DNA from: Glycine soja
Taxonomy: Eukaryota > Streptophyta > Magnoliopsida > Fabales > Fabaceae
Length of the DNA: 64,000 bases
Assembly (NCBI RefSeq): GCF_004193775.1
Contig: NC_041016.1
Span: forward strand, 10,565,395 to 10,629,394
Direction: 5' to 3'
Shown: positions 10,275 to 22,322 of the stretch, in pieces
How the letters are laid out: every line of letters begins with the position of its first letter
How positions within the stretch are numbered: position 1 is the stretch's first letter
Notes under the pieces: generated by a model
Databases searched by the model: none
Seen by the model: the letters and a program-made list of their open reading frames with translations, nothing else
Told to the model about the DNA's origin: nothing
Position numbers and translations under genes: made by a program

Positions 10275-10440
10275 ACTTCTTCGGTTTCTTCTACTTTGCC
10301 TTCTTCACCTCCTGAAAGGCGTTGGCTTCATGCTCTGCATCGCCGTCGGAATGCTGCTTCGATCTGCTCGGAGCGGTGACTGTAGCTGCTTCAGCCTCGG
10401 CGTTGTTTTCAGAGTTCAGACCCTCGAAAACCCCATTGGA
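10275..10440 (-). pseudogene. TMEM214-like gene fragment, proximal part
   Basis: The minus strand reads NGVFEGLNSENNAEAEAAT, then RSKQHSDGDAEHEANAF and KKAK-stop-KKPKK. Its end joins in frame to SKVTVVEA at 6717 once the Copia element and one ACTTC copy are removed. The acidic, low-complexity part followed by a lysine run fits the N-terminal region of plant TMEM214-like proteins. The in-frame stop suggests it was already a pseudogene or fragment. The function of an intact homologue would be at the ER membrane. Confidence 0.4.
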
Positions 10441-11460
10441 AGAGAGACGGAGACAAAAAATATATTTTAGTCTTTTTTTATAATATTTTTTATCGTTGTT
10501 TAAAATTTGTTAAAAATATAAATTCAAAACCTTTCATATTTTAGTCTTTCTTTCTATAACACCTTTCATTTTTTTTTTGAGTTCTAATAGATGTTAGATA
10601 ACATTAAATAGTGTATCAGAGAATGTGTTATTAGTATTTTTCATTATGAAATTATAAATCTAATTTCCATGTTCCATTTGTTTCTTCTACTTTCACTTTT
10701 ATCCTCTATATCAACCCTATCAACTATTGATTTTTCCACTCCGATTAAAGAAGGAACCTTCCTTACCAGTGTGAAGTTCAAAACCTTTGATGTTGGGCGT
10801 TAGGCAAGAGATGTTGACAACTTTGTCCTTCAACCAGAACCACTACCAACAAATGAGTGATGATCGATTACAATCAACAAAACTCAACAACTGAAACACC
10901 ATAGCCAAGCACTGGTTAGGGCAATCTGAGATCTAATCAAAGATTTCGAGAATAATAAACTCTACATAATAGTCTTGGTGATCACTAACTTTGCTAAGCA
11001 TAAGAAAAATTAGGATAATGGATTTTGTTTGTGGGTGGCAAACTTGGACTACATGGAAAATTTGCTAGATAATTCCTCCTATATATAATAGTATATCACT
11101 TATGCAACGTATCCTATAATCCCAAAAAAATGCAATGTACCCTATAATTAAATTCAAATATAGATATATCAAATACATTAAAATCATAAATGAAACCAGG
11201 GTAAGAGTTTAGCCTATGGGTGGTGGATTTGTTTAGGACATTTGTCATTCTGTATTATCATGTATTCGACTTATGATGTTTTTTTGTACAAACTTATTTT
11301 TATGTTTCTATGAACTTATTTTTAACAGTTTATGTTTGTCCCATTTTTATGTTTAAAAGACACACCTAGTAAAGTAATAAAGAACAAAATTTTGATTAAA
11401 TTAAAAAACAAACAACAACAACAACAACCACAACTAACATAAATTTCATAAATTAAAAAC
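10441..11460. other. Intergenic, no gene seen
   Basis: AT-rich DNA. A short frame near 10690-10800 reads STLSTIDFSTPIKEGTF but has no start, extension or recognised family. The short CAA run at 11410-11430 is simple repeat. Confidence 0.5.
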
Positions 11461-11499
11461 ACGACTAAATAGGATTATGATCTTCGTTAGAGCTTGTTA

Positions 11500-11930
11500 T
11501 CGCCATTGATCCACACATCAAAACAATGATCCCTTTGGCAAGTCTTGGTTTTATTGGTTTAAGTATAAGTGTAAGAATTTCTTGTAGAGATTGGCTAACC
11601 ATTACATACAACTTGATCAAACCTTTAATACTAAACTTTGAAAAGAAGAAAAACATCTTGTCTCTTTCATTATTGTCTTTAATCATACTCAACACAACCA
11701 TTACATACATATTCAGGTTTACAATAAAAAAAATCATCAAATAAGCTTATTCCACTTTTAGTGACATATGTAACTACTTTCCTCAAAGCAGCAAGCAACA
11801 TTTTCTCACTGAATTTTGTGAACTTAGGACCATTAGGACATTCATACTGTACCCCTTAGAAGTTGATACCACATCACCACCATAATACACAACAACAACT
11901 ACTTTCTCCATCTTCAATCTAACATGGTGA
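11500..11930 (-). pseudogene. Mutator-like (MULE) transposase N-terminal remnant
   Basis: From 11912 downward the minus strand reads MEKVVVVVYYGGDVVSTSKG. After a one-base frame change it continues VQYECPNGPKFTKF, then LLAALRKVVTYV and SGISLFDDFFYCKPEYV. A YGG-[DE]-[IV]-V start like this is the usual opening of plant MULE transposases (PB1-like MuDR N-terminal domain). Further down it decays into stops, though LYVMVSQS is still readable. No catalytic core is present. The sequence at 12000-12420 is probably its 5' terminal region. Confidence 0.5.
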
Positions 11931-12119
11931 AAGATCCTACACAATGCATTGAGCTTCCTCAAACCACTCGTATTTATTATCATCTTGTATTGTTCTCTCA
12001 TGAGTCAATTATCAACAATGACAAAGATTAGACTGATAAAATAGACGGTTCAAATTGCATTAAGCTCTATAAGGACACTACTGGCTTGTCAGGTTGTCAT
12101 AAATATGATTATTAAATCA

Positions 12120-12400
12120 CAATATAAAACATTAAAGTTTACTTTTAAAAAATATATAATGGAATAATAATTCCATTATTTTATCTGGGGAGGAATCAAA
12201 TAACATAATGGAAATATGATTATGTTGTTTTACTCCCACTATACAACGAAATTGTGTTTACGTTGTACAATCGGGGGCCCAAAAAATTAACAGACATATG
12301 TTTTCGTTGTACACTTGTACAAAGGAACAGTATTTCTGTTAATTTTTTTCACTTCCAATTGCGCAATGGAAATATGATTCCGTTGTGCAATTTTTCAAGG
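12120..12400. repeat. Run of short hairpins with ACAACGGAA-type arms
   Basis: Successive small inverted repeats lie here: AATGGAATAATAATTCCATT (about 12159-12178), ACAACG..CGTTGT (about 12243-12268), and GCGCAATGG..CCGTTGTGC (about 12361-12391). The arms are related to one another, as in the terminal regions of some plant DNA transposons. Together with the MULE-like remnant beside it, this looks like a transposon end. Confidence 0.5.
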
Positions 12401-12579
12401 GACAGTTTCAGAATATGACTAAAGTGCACCCACATGGGTAGTGCCATTAGCAAAATGGGTAATGTCAATAGCAATACTCATCGAAGATTGATTTGGGTCC
12501 AACTTTAAAGCCCAAACCTAAAAGAGATCTCCCGAGCAAAAACAGTGACACAATAAAATAACCCCAACGGCTAGTAATT

Positions 12580-12831
12580 TTAAAACGGCTACTTTCCTTT
12601 ACATTTTTTTTTTCTTTCACCTTTCATTTCTCAATTTTTCTTCCTTTCACTTTCTATCGTTTAAGCACTCATTGTGCTTTTCGACCTCTGTTAAATTCGT
12701 AATCTTTCTCTCGTCCCCTTCACACCCTTCAACTAGAAGGAAGAAGAAGAAGTGGGGGATCTCTTAAGTTGAAAATTTCAATCTTGTTCCTCTGGTTTCA
12801 GCGTTTTCTTGTCGAGAAAGTTCTTATCACA
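12580..12831 (+). promoter_or_regulatory. Promoter and 5' UTR region of the TPR gene
   Basis: A pyrimidine-rich stretch at about 12595-12732 (TTTCTTTCACCTTTC and similar) precedes the start codon at 12832. This resembles a plant Y-patch leader. No convincing TATA box was placed. Confidence 0.4.
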
Positions 12832-15359
12832 ATGCAGTTTGAAAGAGGCTCTATGGCGAGGTGCTACATGACGCCGCCTCCACAGCCGCCATCGTCGTGG
12901 AAGCCGCCACATTCACAGTCCCCCAGTGTGCCGTTTTCAGAGAGAAAAAAATCGCCAAATTCTGCGAATAAAATTGATCTTTTTCATATAATTCACAAGG
13001 TTCCTGCTGGGGACTCACCTTATGTTAAAGCCAAGCAAGTTCAGGTAACATGGTTTTTTTCTTTTTCTTTTTGTGTTGAATTTGGATGTTACTTCTTCTG
13101 GGGTGCGCTGTTCTTGCTTGTGTTCCTTCACTTCTTGGTCTTGAATTTTCTTACGTGGGAAAGAAGGTTTTTGTTTCTGCGAAATTGCTTTTGTTTTGTT
13201 TCTTTGATGTTTCTTTCTTTTTGTTTTGTTGTGAATATGACGGAATTTGAGGGTGTAAGTAATTATGCTCATAGTGTTCTGAAATTATAGAATTCATGGG
13301 GTGGGGTATAAAGGGATATTGTTGGTTTATTTTCTTTCATGGGTTTTGTGCAGTGATTATTAATCTGAATTCTTCATTTACAGTTAGTGGATAAGGATCC
13401 GGGAAGAGCAATTTCCTTGTTTTGGGCTGCCATCAATGCCCGAGATCGTGTTGAAAGCGCCTTGAAGGATATGGCCTTGGTTATGAAGCAATTGAATAGG
13501 TCAGATGAGGCAATTGAAGCTATTCGATCTTTCCGTCATCTTTGTCCGTCAGATTCTCGGGATTCTCTGGACAACATTTTGGTTGAGCTGTATAAGGTAA
13601 AAGCTGATGAATTCTCTTCTATTTTGTTGCTGTTTTTCTGTGTCTTTAACTGAATTATAAAGGCTTGTGTATGTTGGTACATCTTACCTAGTGGGGTAAG
13701 GCTGTTATTGTAGTATGTATGTTGGTGTTCATCACCTAGTGGCTAGTGAGATAAGACTATTGTTGTTGTATGTATGTTGGTCAAGAGGTCCGGAAGGATC
13801 GATGAAGAGATCGCCATGCTTCATCACAAGTTGAAGCAAATTGAAGATGGCTTGACCTTTGTGGGAAGGACTACAAAACAAGCAAGATCTCAAGGAAAGA
13901 AGATTCAAATAACTGCCGAGCAAGAGATATCGAGGTTATTTTTTCTCACATACATGTTTTTTTGTTATTATATACATCTAGTTTATGGACCATGTACCTT
14001 TATTTGACTTTGAATGTCTCTCTAATAATGTAGGATATTGGGAAATTTGGCCTGGGCATACTTGCAAAAAGGAGACTATAAAGCAGCTGAAGAACATTAT
14101 AGGTGAGCTTCTAAGATGGAATCAAAATGGAGTTTTATATTTTATTTTTGTTTCTTTGAAGAGAACAGTAACAGTTCCTCATTTGTTTCTACAGAAAAGC
14201 ATTGTCTTTTGAGGTTGATAGGAACAAACAGTGCAATCTGGCTATATGTTTAATTCATATGAACAAGATCAAAGAAGCAAAGTTTCTACTCCAGGCAGTT
14301 CGCACTGCTACAAAAAATAGAAAGATGGATGATTCCTTTGCCAAATCATTCGAACGAGCTTCTCAGATGCTAATTGAGATAGAGACATCATCATCATCAC
14401 AGAATGCAGCATTTTCAATGACGACTATGTCGCAGTGCTCTCCACAAAGCTTTGAGAACTCGATTAGAAAGAGCTCTGATAGAGTTCAGAGTGGGTCAGA
14501 AAGCCGGTCTGAGACCTCTGAGGGGGATGTACCTCATGCTAGGAGGAGATTGTACCAGTCCCCTGATCCTAGTAGAAGAGATCTTAGTGTTCCTTGCACA
14601 AAACCAAAAAGATGTTCATGGGGATTCAATACTGGATATCGAAGGGAAGCTTGGGGTGATGTCAATTCAGATTATAAACCTTCATTTGGGACTCCTCCTA
14701 ATGATAAGCATGCCACAAGGATGCTAAACTCAAGAGAAAATGGTTTGTCTTCTCCTGCCAATGGGAAGTGGAGGGCAATGACATTGGAAGACCAGGCTAT
14801 ACTAAAGCATGAAGCTACAACAGCAACAAGTTCTGATTCGTTGCATGCTTTGAATACGGAAGTAGCTATGGAGTTTACTGAGAAGGAGAAATCTGCTGCA
14901 GATGACAGTAGCTATAGATCAATACTGTCAGAATCACATGTCACAGTTGTGAATGGTGCCAATGAGTTTGCTTCAGGAAAAAGAAAACCTGAGAAGAAAA
15001 GTTGGGCTGACATAGTAGAAGAAGAACAAAATGAAGAATATGACTTCTTGAGTGGTTTCACAAATTTTGATGATAAGAATGGTGCAGAAGTTTTTAATGA
15101 TGAAAATGAAGACTCCAACATAATCTATCCTAGTTCTTGGCTACAGAACCTGCCTGAATGGTCAAACAAAAAGCTTGAATCATCGGATAAGAAAGATGAC
15201 TATGCATCTGAGAGTACCATTCTGTCAAGGAATCCGACTGCAAGGCGTTCTTTGTGTTTCAACCCGGAACTGATTGGGGAGAAGAAGCTAACTAGGAGAA
15301 GCAGGTTACAGGTATTTCAGGATATTACTCTTCTCCCTGAAACCCCAAGATTTGCCTAA
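12832..15359 (+). CDS. POLLENLESS3-like (MS5/TDM1 family) TPR protein
   Basis: Five exons: 12832-13044, 13384-13596, 13786-13934, 14034-14102, 14195-15359. The CDS is 1,809 nt, 602 aa. A second Met 7 codons in (MARCYMTPPP) could also start it. Residues about 45-260 hold the family's TPR block: KVPAGDSPYVKAKQVQLVDK, AISLFWAAINARDRVESALK, SGRIDEEIAMLHHKLKQIE, ILGNLAWAYLQKGDYKAAEE and CNLAICLIHMNKIKEAKFLL. A long low-complexity, Ser-rich tail follows and ends QDITLLPETPRFA. The Arabidopsis relatives include MS5/TDM1, which acts at exit from meiosis, and the POLLENLESS3-LIKE and sulfur-deficiency-induced proteins. The long tail suits the POLLENLESS3-LIKE group better than the short SDI proteins. 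A meiotic role is inference. Confidence 0.9.
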
Positions 15360-15388
15360 GATTTATTTGCCTCTACACAAGTGTCCTA

Positions 15389-15495
15389 ATGGATGGAGAA
15401 AGGAACATTGCTAGGACTTCTTGGCTTAATTACAGGATCTTATGGATGGAGAAGGATCACATTGTTAAGACTTTTACTGGCTTAATTACAGGATC
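15389..15495. repeat. 53-bp tandem duplication after the TPR gene stop
   Basis: The copies at 15389-15441 and 15442-15495 both start ATGGATGGAGAA and end TTAATTACAGGATC. They lie in the probable 3' UTR. Confidence 0.85.
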
Positions 15496-15523
15496 ATGGA
15501 TCTCATTTACTGAAGGAATTCTA

Positions 15524-16230
15524 TTAATATAGCTTATTCTTTCATTCATACTCATGTTTTTTCTTTTTTTTTGTAACAAGTTCTGTAAATCCGTGTTCAT
15601 TTGCCCCATTACTGTAAAATAGTTCCCTCAGTTGTACTGAAACTGGAAGAGTGCCTATTTCTGGTACACTCACAGATTGTGCTTCAATTTTCTAGTTTCA
15701 TTACTGATATTATGTACTTCTTCTACAATCAATGAGAAAAATTATGCTTCTGTTTGTTGCTATTAAGATTTGTAAATCCAACTTCATGCTTTCCAATACT
15801 GTAAATTAGTAGTTTCCTCAGTTGTGGTGAAACTGGAAGAGTGCCTATTTCTACTACACTCACAGATTGTGCTTCTATTTGAATAACTTCATTACTGACG
15901 ACATTCTGCAATGCTCCTTCTACAGTCAATGGAAAAAATTATGCTTATGTTTGTTCCTTTTAGGATTTGTAAAATTCATGTTCATTCTTTCTAATACTGT
16001 AAAATGTTCACCAAAAACAGAGAGAATGATCACAAAAAAACTATTGTCAAATAGTTTCTTCAGTTGTATTGAAACCAGAAGAATGCCTATTTTTCTGGCA
16101 TACTCAATTTGTGCTTCAATTTGATTAGTTTCATTACTGATATTATATACTGATCCTTGTACAATCAACGAAAAAAAACTCATGTCCGTTAATATAGCTT
16201 ATTCTTTCATTCATACTCATGTTTGTAACA
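15524..16230. repeat. Three-copy tandem array, unit about 190-230 bp
   Basis: The units are roughly 15580-15766, 15767-15962 and 15963-16190. They share CCTCAGTTGT..TGAAAC, AGAGTGCCTATTTCT, ACTCACAGATTGTGCTTC, TTCATTACTGA and TACA.TCAA.GA.AAAA. The array is bracketed by direct copies of TAATATAGCTTATTCTTTC (about 15525 and 16190). The third unit carries an extra insertion near 16005-16050. It is not coding on either strand and lies in the 3' flank of the TPR gene. Confidence 0.85.
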
Positions 16231-18007
16231 AGTCCACAGCTAAGGTTATCATATTTTGAAGTACGGGTACCACAGAATGTATTTAAAGACAGATATTGTC
16301 ATATTGAGCACTTTTTATAAAATGAACAAATGTTAACAAATATAATTAATTGAAACGGTTGAAGCCTCAATACTCCGTGCTCCATGTTTCTATCATGGAC
16401 TTTAATTTGCTTCCATCTTATGATTCAACTAACCAGTATACAGAACCATGCAATTTTGATAGTATCATTTATCATCTAGATCAATGTATTGCTTCAGTAT
16501 TTTTAATTCTTTGTAGTGGTTTCTTTTGGAGTTGTCGAGGAGTGCCTATCCTTGACGTGTTTTTCTTGCTTCACTTATTACCTATTCATAACTGTCTTAT
16601 AATTATATACAGTAGAACTAACCTTTTGTTAATTTGGTAAGGTATAACATATTCAGTGACTAACCCCAACATTTGTGCAATAGTAGACTCATTAACTTGT
16701 TAGGCGACATTAATACACATTTAAGAAGGAATTGCTTGCAATCATTAATACACATTTAAGAAGGAATTGCTTGCATCATGGATCACACTCACACATGCAA
16801 TTCTAAAACTGTCACACTAGAATATTGTTCAGAAGTGTTGATTATGACATCATCATTGACTATCTCAAAAGCAACATATATATTAAAATCTATATGTCAA
16901 ACTTGAAAGACTTGATGAGATTAAACCTCTAATTTGGCATAAAATTTTCTCTTGAAGCCATCATAACTGATATCATATTTTATTTCAATGGCTTTGTTAG
17001 TCGCTAGGGAATGAATCCTCAATTCCTCATGGCCCTTAATACACTTCCTTTCATTTGGATAGGCAAAAAGTAATAAATTGACTTTTTTAAAGAAATTAAA
17101 CGGTAAATATATATGGGAAGAAAAATTAGAAGTTAACAGAAGTGTAAAAGAAGCAAATGTCACTGATGATTAGTATACTTACCCAAACATCATTTTTGAC
17201 GGTCAAAATTTTTCTTTTCATAAAAAGAGTTCAATTCTCATATCTATCAATGTAATTTACAATTTTACATTGTCAATTCTGAATAATGAAAAAAAAACTA
17301 AATAAAAAAAATACATTCTCAATTAATTAAAAAATTATTTTAGCTATGGTTTTAAAAGTAATTATTATAAAAGTAAATTATCAATAATTAGATAATATTA
17401 TAAATATCTTTATATTTTCCGTGTATTTTTAATTAAATTATAAATATTATTTTAAATTGTGTGATTCTGTTAATTATATCTAACTTAACAAACTAACATT
17501 TATTAATAAAAACAAACATCAAGTAAATCACAAACAAATTGGCTTTAATTAACCATCTTTCTTCTTAAATTTCTTTGACCAATCCTTCAAATTATCATTC
17601 AAATAATATCATCAATATTTTTTTCTCACAACATCAATATTTAATTAAAGAGAAATTAACTTACTCCTTACTCCAAGAGTAACTTAAAAGAATTATTCTT
17701 CGTCTTAATCGTTAATTTTCTTAAAATTTAATTACTCACTAAAATCATTTGATTTAAAAAAAATGAATGGAAAGAATAAATTGGAGTAAGTTAATCCTCC
17801 GTTTAATTTTATTTAGAACTTTCAAACGCATGCCATTTGGTATCCCTACTATTTTACGAATGAAATAATTTTGTATGTAGTTGTAAAGTATGATGATTCA
17901 TAACCTTAAACCGGAGCAAAGAGACAAGCGAGAATAGCAGTGTGGTCTCTCTCTCACTCCAACTCTAACCACAGAGACAACAATTCAACAACGTTGCTTC
18001 GACGACA
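16231..18007. other. Intergenic region upstream of histidinol dehydrogenase
   Basis: No recognisable gene. A 35-bp tandem duplication lies at 16708-16775 (CATTAATACACATTTAAGAA in both copies). From 17200 to 17830 the DNA is very AT-rich. A CT-rich leader (GTGGTCTCTCTCTCACTCC, about 17941-17959) precedes the start codon at 18008 and is probably the HDH 5' UTR. Confidence 0.5.
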
Positions 18008-21000
18008 ATGGAATCTGCGCTTACAGCTTCTAACTGGAACCGTTCTTTGATTCGGATTCGCCACACTAGGCCACGCTTCGTTGCCACTCGCCCCACAGCA
18101 ATACGGTGCTCCATCAACTCGTATCGCTTGTCCAACCTCACTCCCTCTGAGCTTCAGAGCCTCAAGAGCCGACCTCGTATCGATTTCTCTTCCATTTTCA
18201 GTGTTGTGAGTAATGAATGGGTTTTCTTTCCCTTTGTTTTCAAATGGGTCACTCTCAAAATTGTTCCTTTTTTTTTCCCTTTCAGGTTAACCCCATTGTC
18301 GATGATGTTCACAAAAGAGGGGATGCTGCAGTTAAAGAGTTCGTCTCTTCTTCATTCAATCTCATCTATGATCTTGTTATTGTTGTGTGTGGCTTCTTAA
18401 CTTCTTTGCTTATGTAACTTCACCTATGTGTTTTGTAGATATACTTCAAAGTTTGATAAAGTTGAATTGGATAAAGTAGTTGAGGTTGTCTCGGAGCTCC
18501 CTGACCCTGTGGTATGTTTGTTTGGATATGCATACAATATGAAGTTTTATTTTGTTGAAGATATGCCTTTGATTATGATTCACTTTAGTGATGTTGGTTT
18601 GGGCGCTATTATATTCTTGTTTTTGTGCCTTTTGTTTTGCAGCTTGATCCACCTATTAAGGAAGCTTTCGATGTTGCCTACGACAATATTTATGCATTTC
18701 ATGCTGCTCAGAAGTCACCCGAGAAAAGTGTTGAGAACATGAAAGTATGTCAGTGCTGATTCTTGCTTATAGACCGGCTAGGTTGGATGGACAAACCAGG
18801 GGCTTATTGATTCATTGCTGAAATGATACCTTGCATAAACTTGTTCTTGTGCATTATTAAGTCAAATTTTGAAATATTCAGTGGTAGGATATAGTTAATG
18901 TGGTTAGTCTTACAGCATTGAGCATTATGTAGGAATAGTTAAATAATACTAGAAGGGTCGAATGGTAGGTTATCTTTTTCAGTTGTGATTATGTACTTTT
19001 CTGTACATGGTTAGTCTCTTATTTTTTTTAATTTTTGTTTTTTTTTTATTTGCGTATATCATATCATTTGGCTATCATGCCTACATGATTGTTTGTTCTT
19101 TGGTTCTTGGTGTTTACTACTTTATGTGAATCTTGAGTTTTCTGAAAATCTCAGGGAGTCCAATGCAAGAGAGTTGCAAGAAGTATTAACTCCGTGGGTC
19201 TTTATGTTCCAGGGGGAACTGCTGTATTACCTTCAACAGCTTTGATGCTTGCAGTTGTAAGTTGAATAGACATTTCAGTTCCTCTTATGACTTTCAATGT
19301 TCTATAATTTTGGTTCTGTATATTGGTATTTATCTAGCCAGATTTAGCTGATGGTTAATTATTTTGTATACCAGCCTGCACAAATTGCAGGATGTAAAAC
19401 TATTGTTCTTGCAAATCCTCCAACTCGGGATGGCACTACATGCAAGGTATTTATCTATTTTGTATGAAAATTATAGTCATGATGTTGTTCTTGTTCTGAC
19501 CAATGCTTTCCTGCAGGAGGTACTGTATTGTGCAAAAAAGGCTGGGGTGACTCACATTCTCAAAGCTGGAGGAGCACAGGTTTGAAGCATGATAATATAT
19601 GATAAAATTTATCTGGTTTTGCATTCTGAATCTAGTATCCTTGTAAATTAAACTGTTATTAATATGGCATTTCTCTCCATTGTAGGCCATATCTGCTATG
19701 GCTTGGGGAACAGAAACTTGTCCAAAGGTGGCTAGCTTCTCATTTAACCCATCTTTTTTGTTTGCCTCTCTATTTATATTTGATGGATTCAGCTTTATTT
19801 CTTATTTTTTATTTTCTCTCTATTAGTAATTTAGTTATCATATTCTAATAGTAAAAATAGTGAAACTCATTCCATGATATATTATCCAACTAATCCTAAC
19901 CACACCCTAAATAGATTATATAATCTTGTGAATGAATCGTACTTAAGATGTAACTTCAACAAAACCTTCATACTTAGTTGATCATTTTTAATTTAAATTG
20001 TGAATTTGTGGTGAAACTTGTAGGTTGAAAAGATTTTTGGCCCTGGAAACCAATATGTCACTGCTGCAAAAATGATACTTCAAGTAAGCATGTTTATATT
20101 GCATTAAAATTTATGGATCTGTATCCACTATTACATTTCATTTCTTGAATCTTAAATCTTCTGCAGAACAGTGAAGCCATGATTTCAATTGACATGCCGG
20201 CTGGTCCATCTGAAGTTTTGGTCATTGCAGACAAGCATGCAATTCCTTCTCATGTAGCAGCTGATTTGCTTTCCCAGGTTTAATAAGTTTTAATATAGTC
20301 CTATTTGCTTTACAAATACTATTCACTAATTCACATTCATAATGAAAATTGGTACTCTTTCTTTGTCTCCCTCTTAGAAACGAAATTCATGTTCTAGTGT
20401 AATTTATACATTATTCTAAAATCTTATTTCTAGTTTCTAAATTATGAGGTTAGTTTTCCAAAATTCAATATAGGAAGAACTCATAATTTGCGCAGCTTGT
20501 AGGAAATGTGAATTAGTTGAAGATTAATCACTATATCTGGAAAGCAACCAAATTTGTAAACTGAGGAGATGGAGTATAGAAGCATTTGTTTGTTTGTTTA
20601 GAATCTGATTATGATTCTGTGTTCTCTTAGTTGACAATGAATGTGCAAATACTCTACACCAGAGAAAACGAACTGGAACACCATTCTTCAAATAAGGCTC
20701 AAAATCTGCAAAAACTTAAAAGCACAGATAAACCCCAACTGACAGAACCACTTCAAACAAGACCTAAAACCTGCTAAAAATCCAGACACTGACTAGAAAC
20801 AGTAGTGCAAACCATATCCAATATATAAAAAATTAATATAATGTTCAAAGTCTCAGACAGACAGACATGCTTCACCATCTTGCCAAATTATGAATTGAGC
20901 TTGATAAATCATCCCTTTTTTTTTTCTACCTACACACTTCGAAGATGATTCCTAACCTTTTTAGCTTCTTGTACACTGCTGATATCTATGCACCTAATTT

Positions 21001-22322
21001 ACAATTTTCAGGCTGAGCATGGTCCAGATAGTCAGGTTGTTCTTGTGATTGTTGGAGATGGTGTGGATCTGAATGCAATACAGGAGGAACTCAGCAAGCA
21101 GTGCGAGAGTCTTCCAAGAGGCGAGTTTGCCTCCAAAGCTCTGAGCCACAGTTTTTTTGTGTATGCACGTGATATGCTTGAGGTTAGTCATCTTATCTAT
21201 GTTTCTTTCTTGACCTACTAAAAGCAGAGCGACGAGATCAGGATTAAGAAGGATTCAGGTAGAGAGAGAACAATTTCTTTGGAATAACTAGAACAGACTG
21301 TTAGGCCTCTATGCCTGTATTTATACAGTGCACACCAAGTATGCTTATTCCATAGTACAGATTGTACTTGTGTGGAGGAGTGTTAATATAGTGTTAGAGA
21401 AAATCAAGAGAAGAATAGGAATAGCCAAATAGGAAAGAGGGGCCCACCCCAAAAATACAAAATAACCTATGAAGCATCTGTATAAATAACTATTCTCAAT
21501 TTCTCATACATTTATGCCACATGGAATGTTAAGATGATCTCTTGATATGCCAGAATCCAGAACTTTCTTCGGAAGAATTTATAATTTAGCATTGAATTAT
21601 ATATTTATTTATTTTTCAGTCAACTAATAATTTATATTTAAGTCCTAATTCTCCTCTCACTTGTGAAGTCTCAATTCACCTAATGTTGTTATTGGAGTTT
21701 TAGAAGTAAAAGTTACCATTGCATCTTTCAGGCTATCAATTTCTCAAACTTATATGCACCTGAGCATCTAATTATCAATGTGAAAGATGCAGAGAAGTGG
21801 GAGAGTTTCATTGAGAATGCAGGTGCTCCTATGGATTTTCCTTTTGTTACTCCTTATTTATGTTTAGTTTTTGATAAATGTAGGGTTTGGAGGAGTGGGG
21901 ATGGACTCTTGTGTGTTGTCAAAGATACTTATGTCTTCAAACTCTTATAGGATCCAATTCCTTTTTGATAACCTCATTTTTGTATCCTTGATGGCATGGA
22001 AATTCAAGAATCCTAGATCTTAATGTCTGTCATTGGCTCTGCAGGTTCTGTGTTTTTAGGGCCTTGGACACCTGAGAGTGTTGGTGATTATGCAAGCGGG
22101 ACAAACCATGTCCTTCCTACTTATGGCTATGCAAGAATGTATGGTGGTGTGTCATTGGACTCCTTCCTGAAGTACATAACTGTGCAGTCTCTTTCGGAGG
22201 AAGGTCTAAGAAGGCTTGGGCCATATGTAGCAACCATGGCTGAAGTTGAAGGCCTTGAAGCCCACAAGAGAGCAGTTACCTTGAGACTTCAGGACATAGA
22301 AGCCAGGCAGGTTTCAAGATGA
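18008..22322 (+). CDS. HDH: Histidinol dehydrogenase, plastid precursor
   Basis: Thirteen exons: 18008-18205, 18286-18338, 18439-18511, 18643-18744, 19155-19256, 19375-19446, 19517-19579, 19686-19727, 20024-20083, 20167-20277, 21012-21182, 21732-21822, 22045-22322. They give 1,416 nt, 471 aa, the usual plant length. The enzyme oxidises L-histidinol to L-histidine with two NAD+, the last step of histidine synthesis, in plastids. Residues 1 to about 35 are Ser/Thr/Arg-rich, like a transit peptide. Motifs seen are [45 protein letters not shown] and [13 protein letters not shown]. Zinc ligands expected from the E. coli enzyme map to Gln292, His295, Asp394 and His453, and the catalytic pair to Glu360-His361; all are present. 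It is convergent with the PPR gene downstream. Confidence 0.97.

Noticed and set aside
11410..11435. CAA repeat as regulatory element
   Set aside because: Simple sequence with no supporting context.
12769..12831. Upstream extension of the POLLENLESS3-like frame (starting at TTG)
   Set aside because: There is no ATG before 12832 in this frame, and the added residues do not resemble the family N-terminus.
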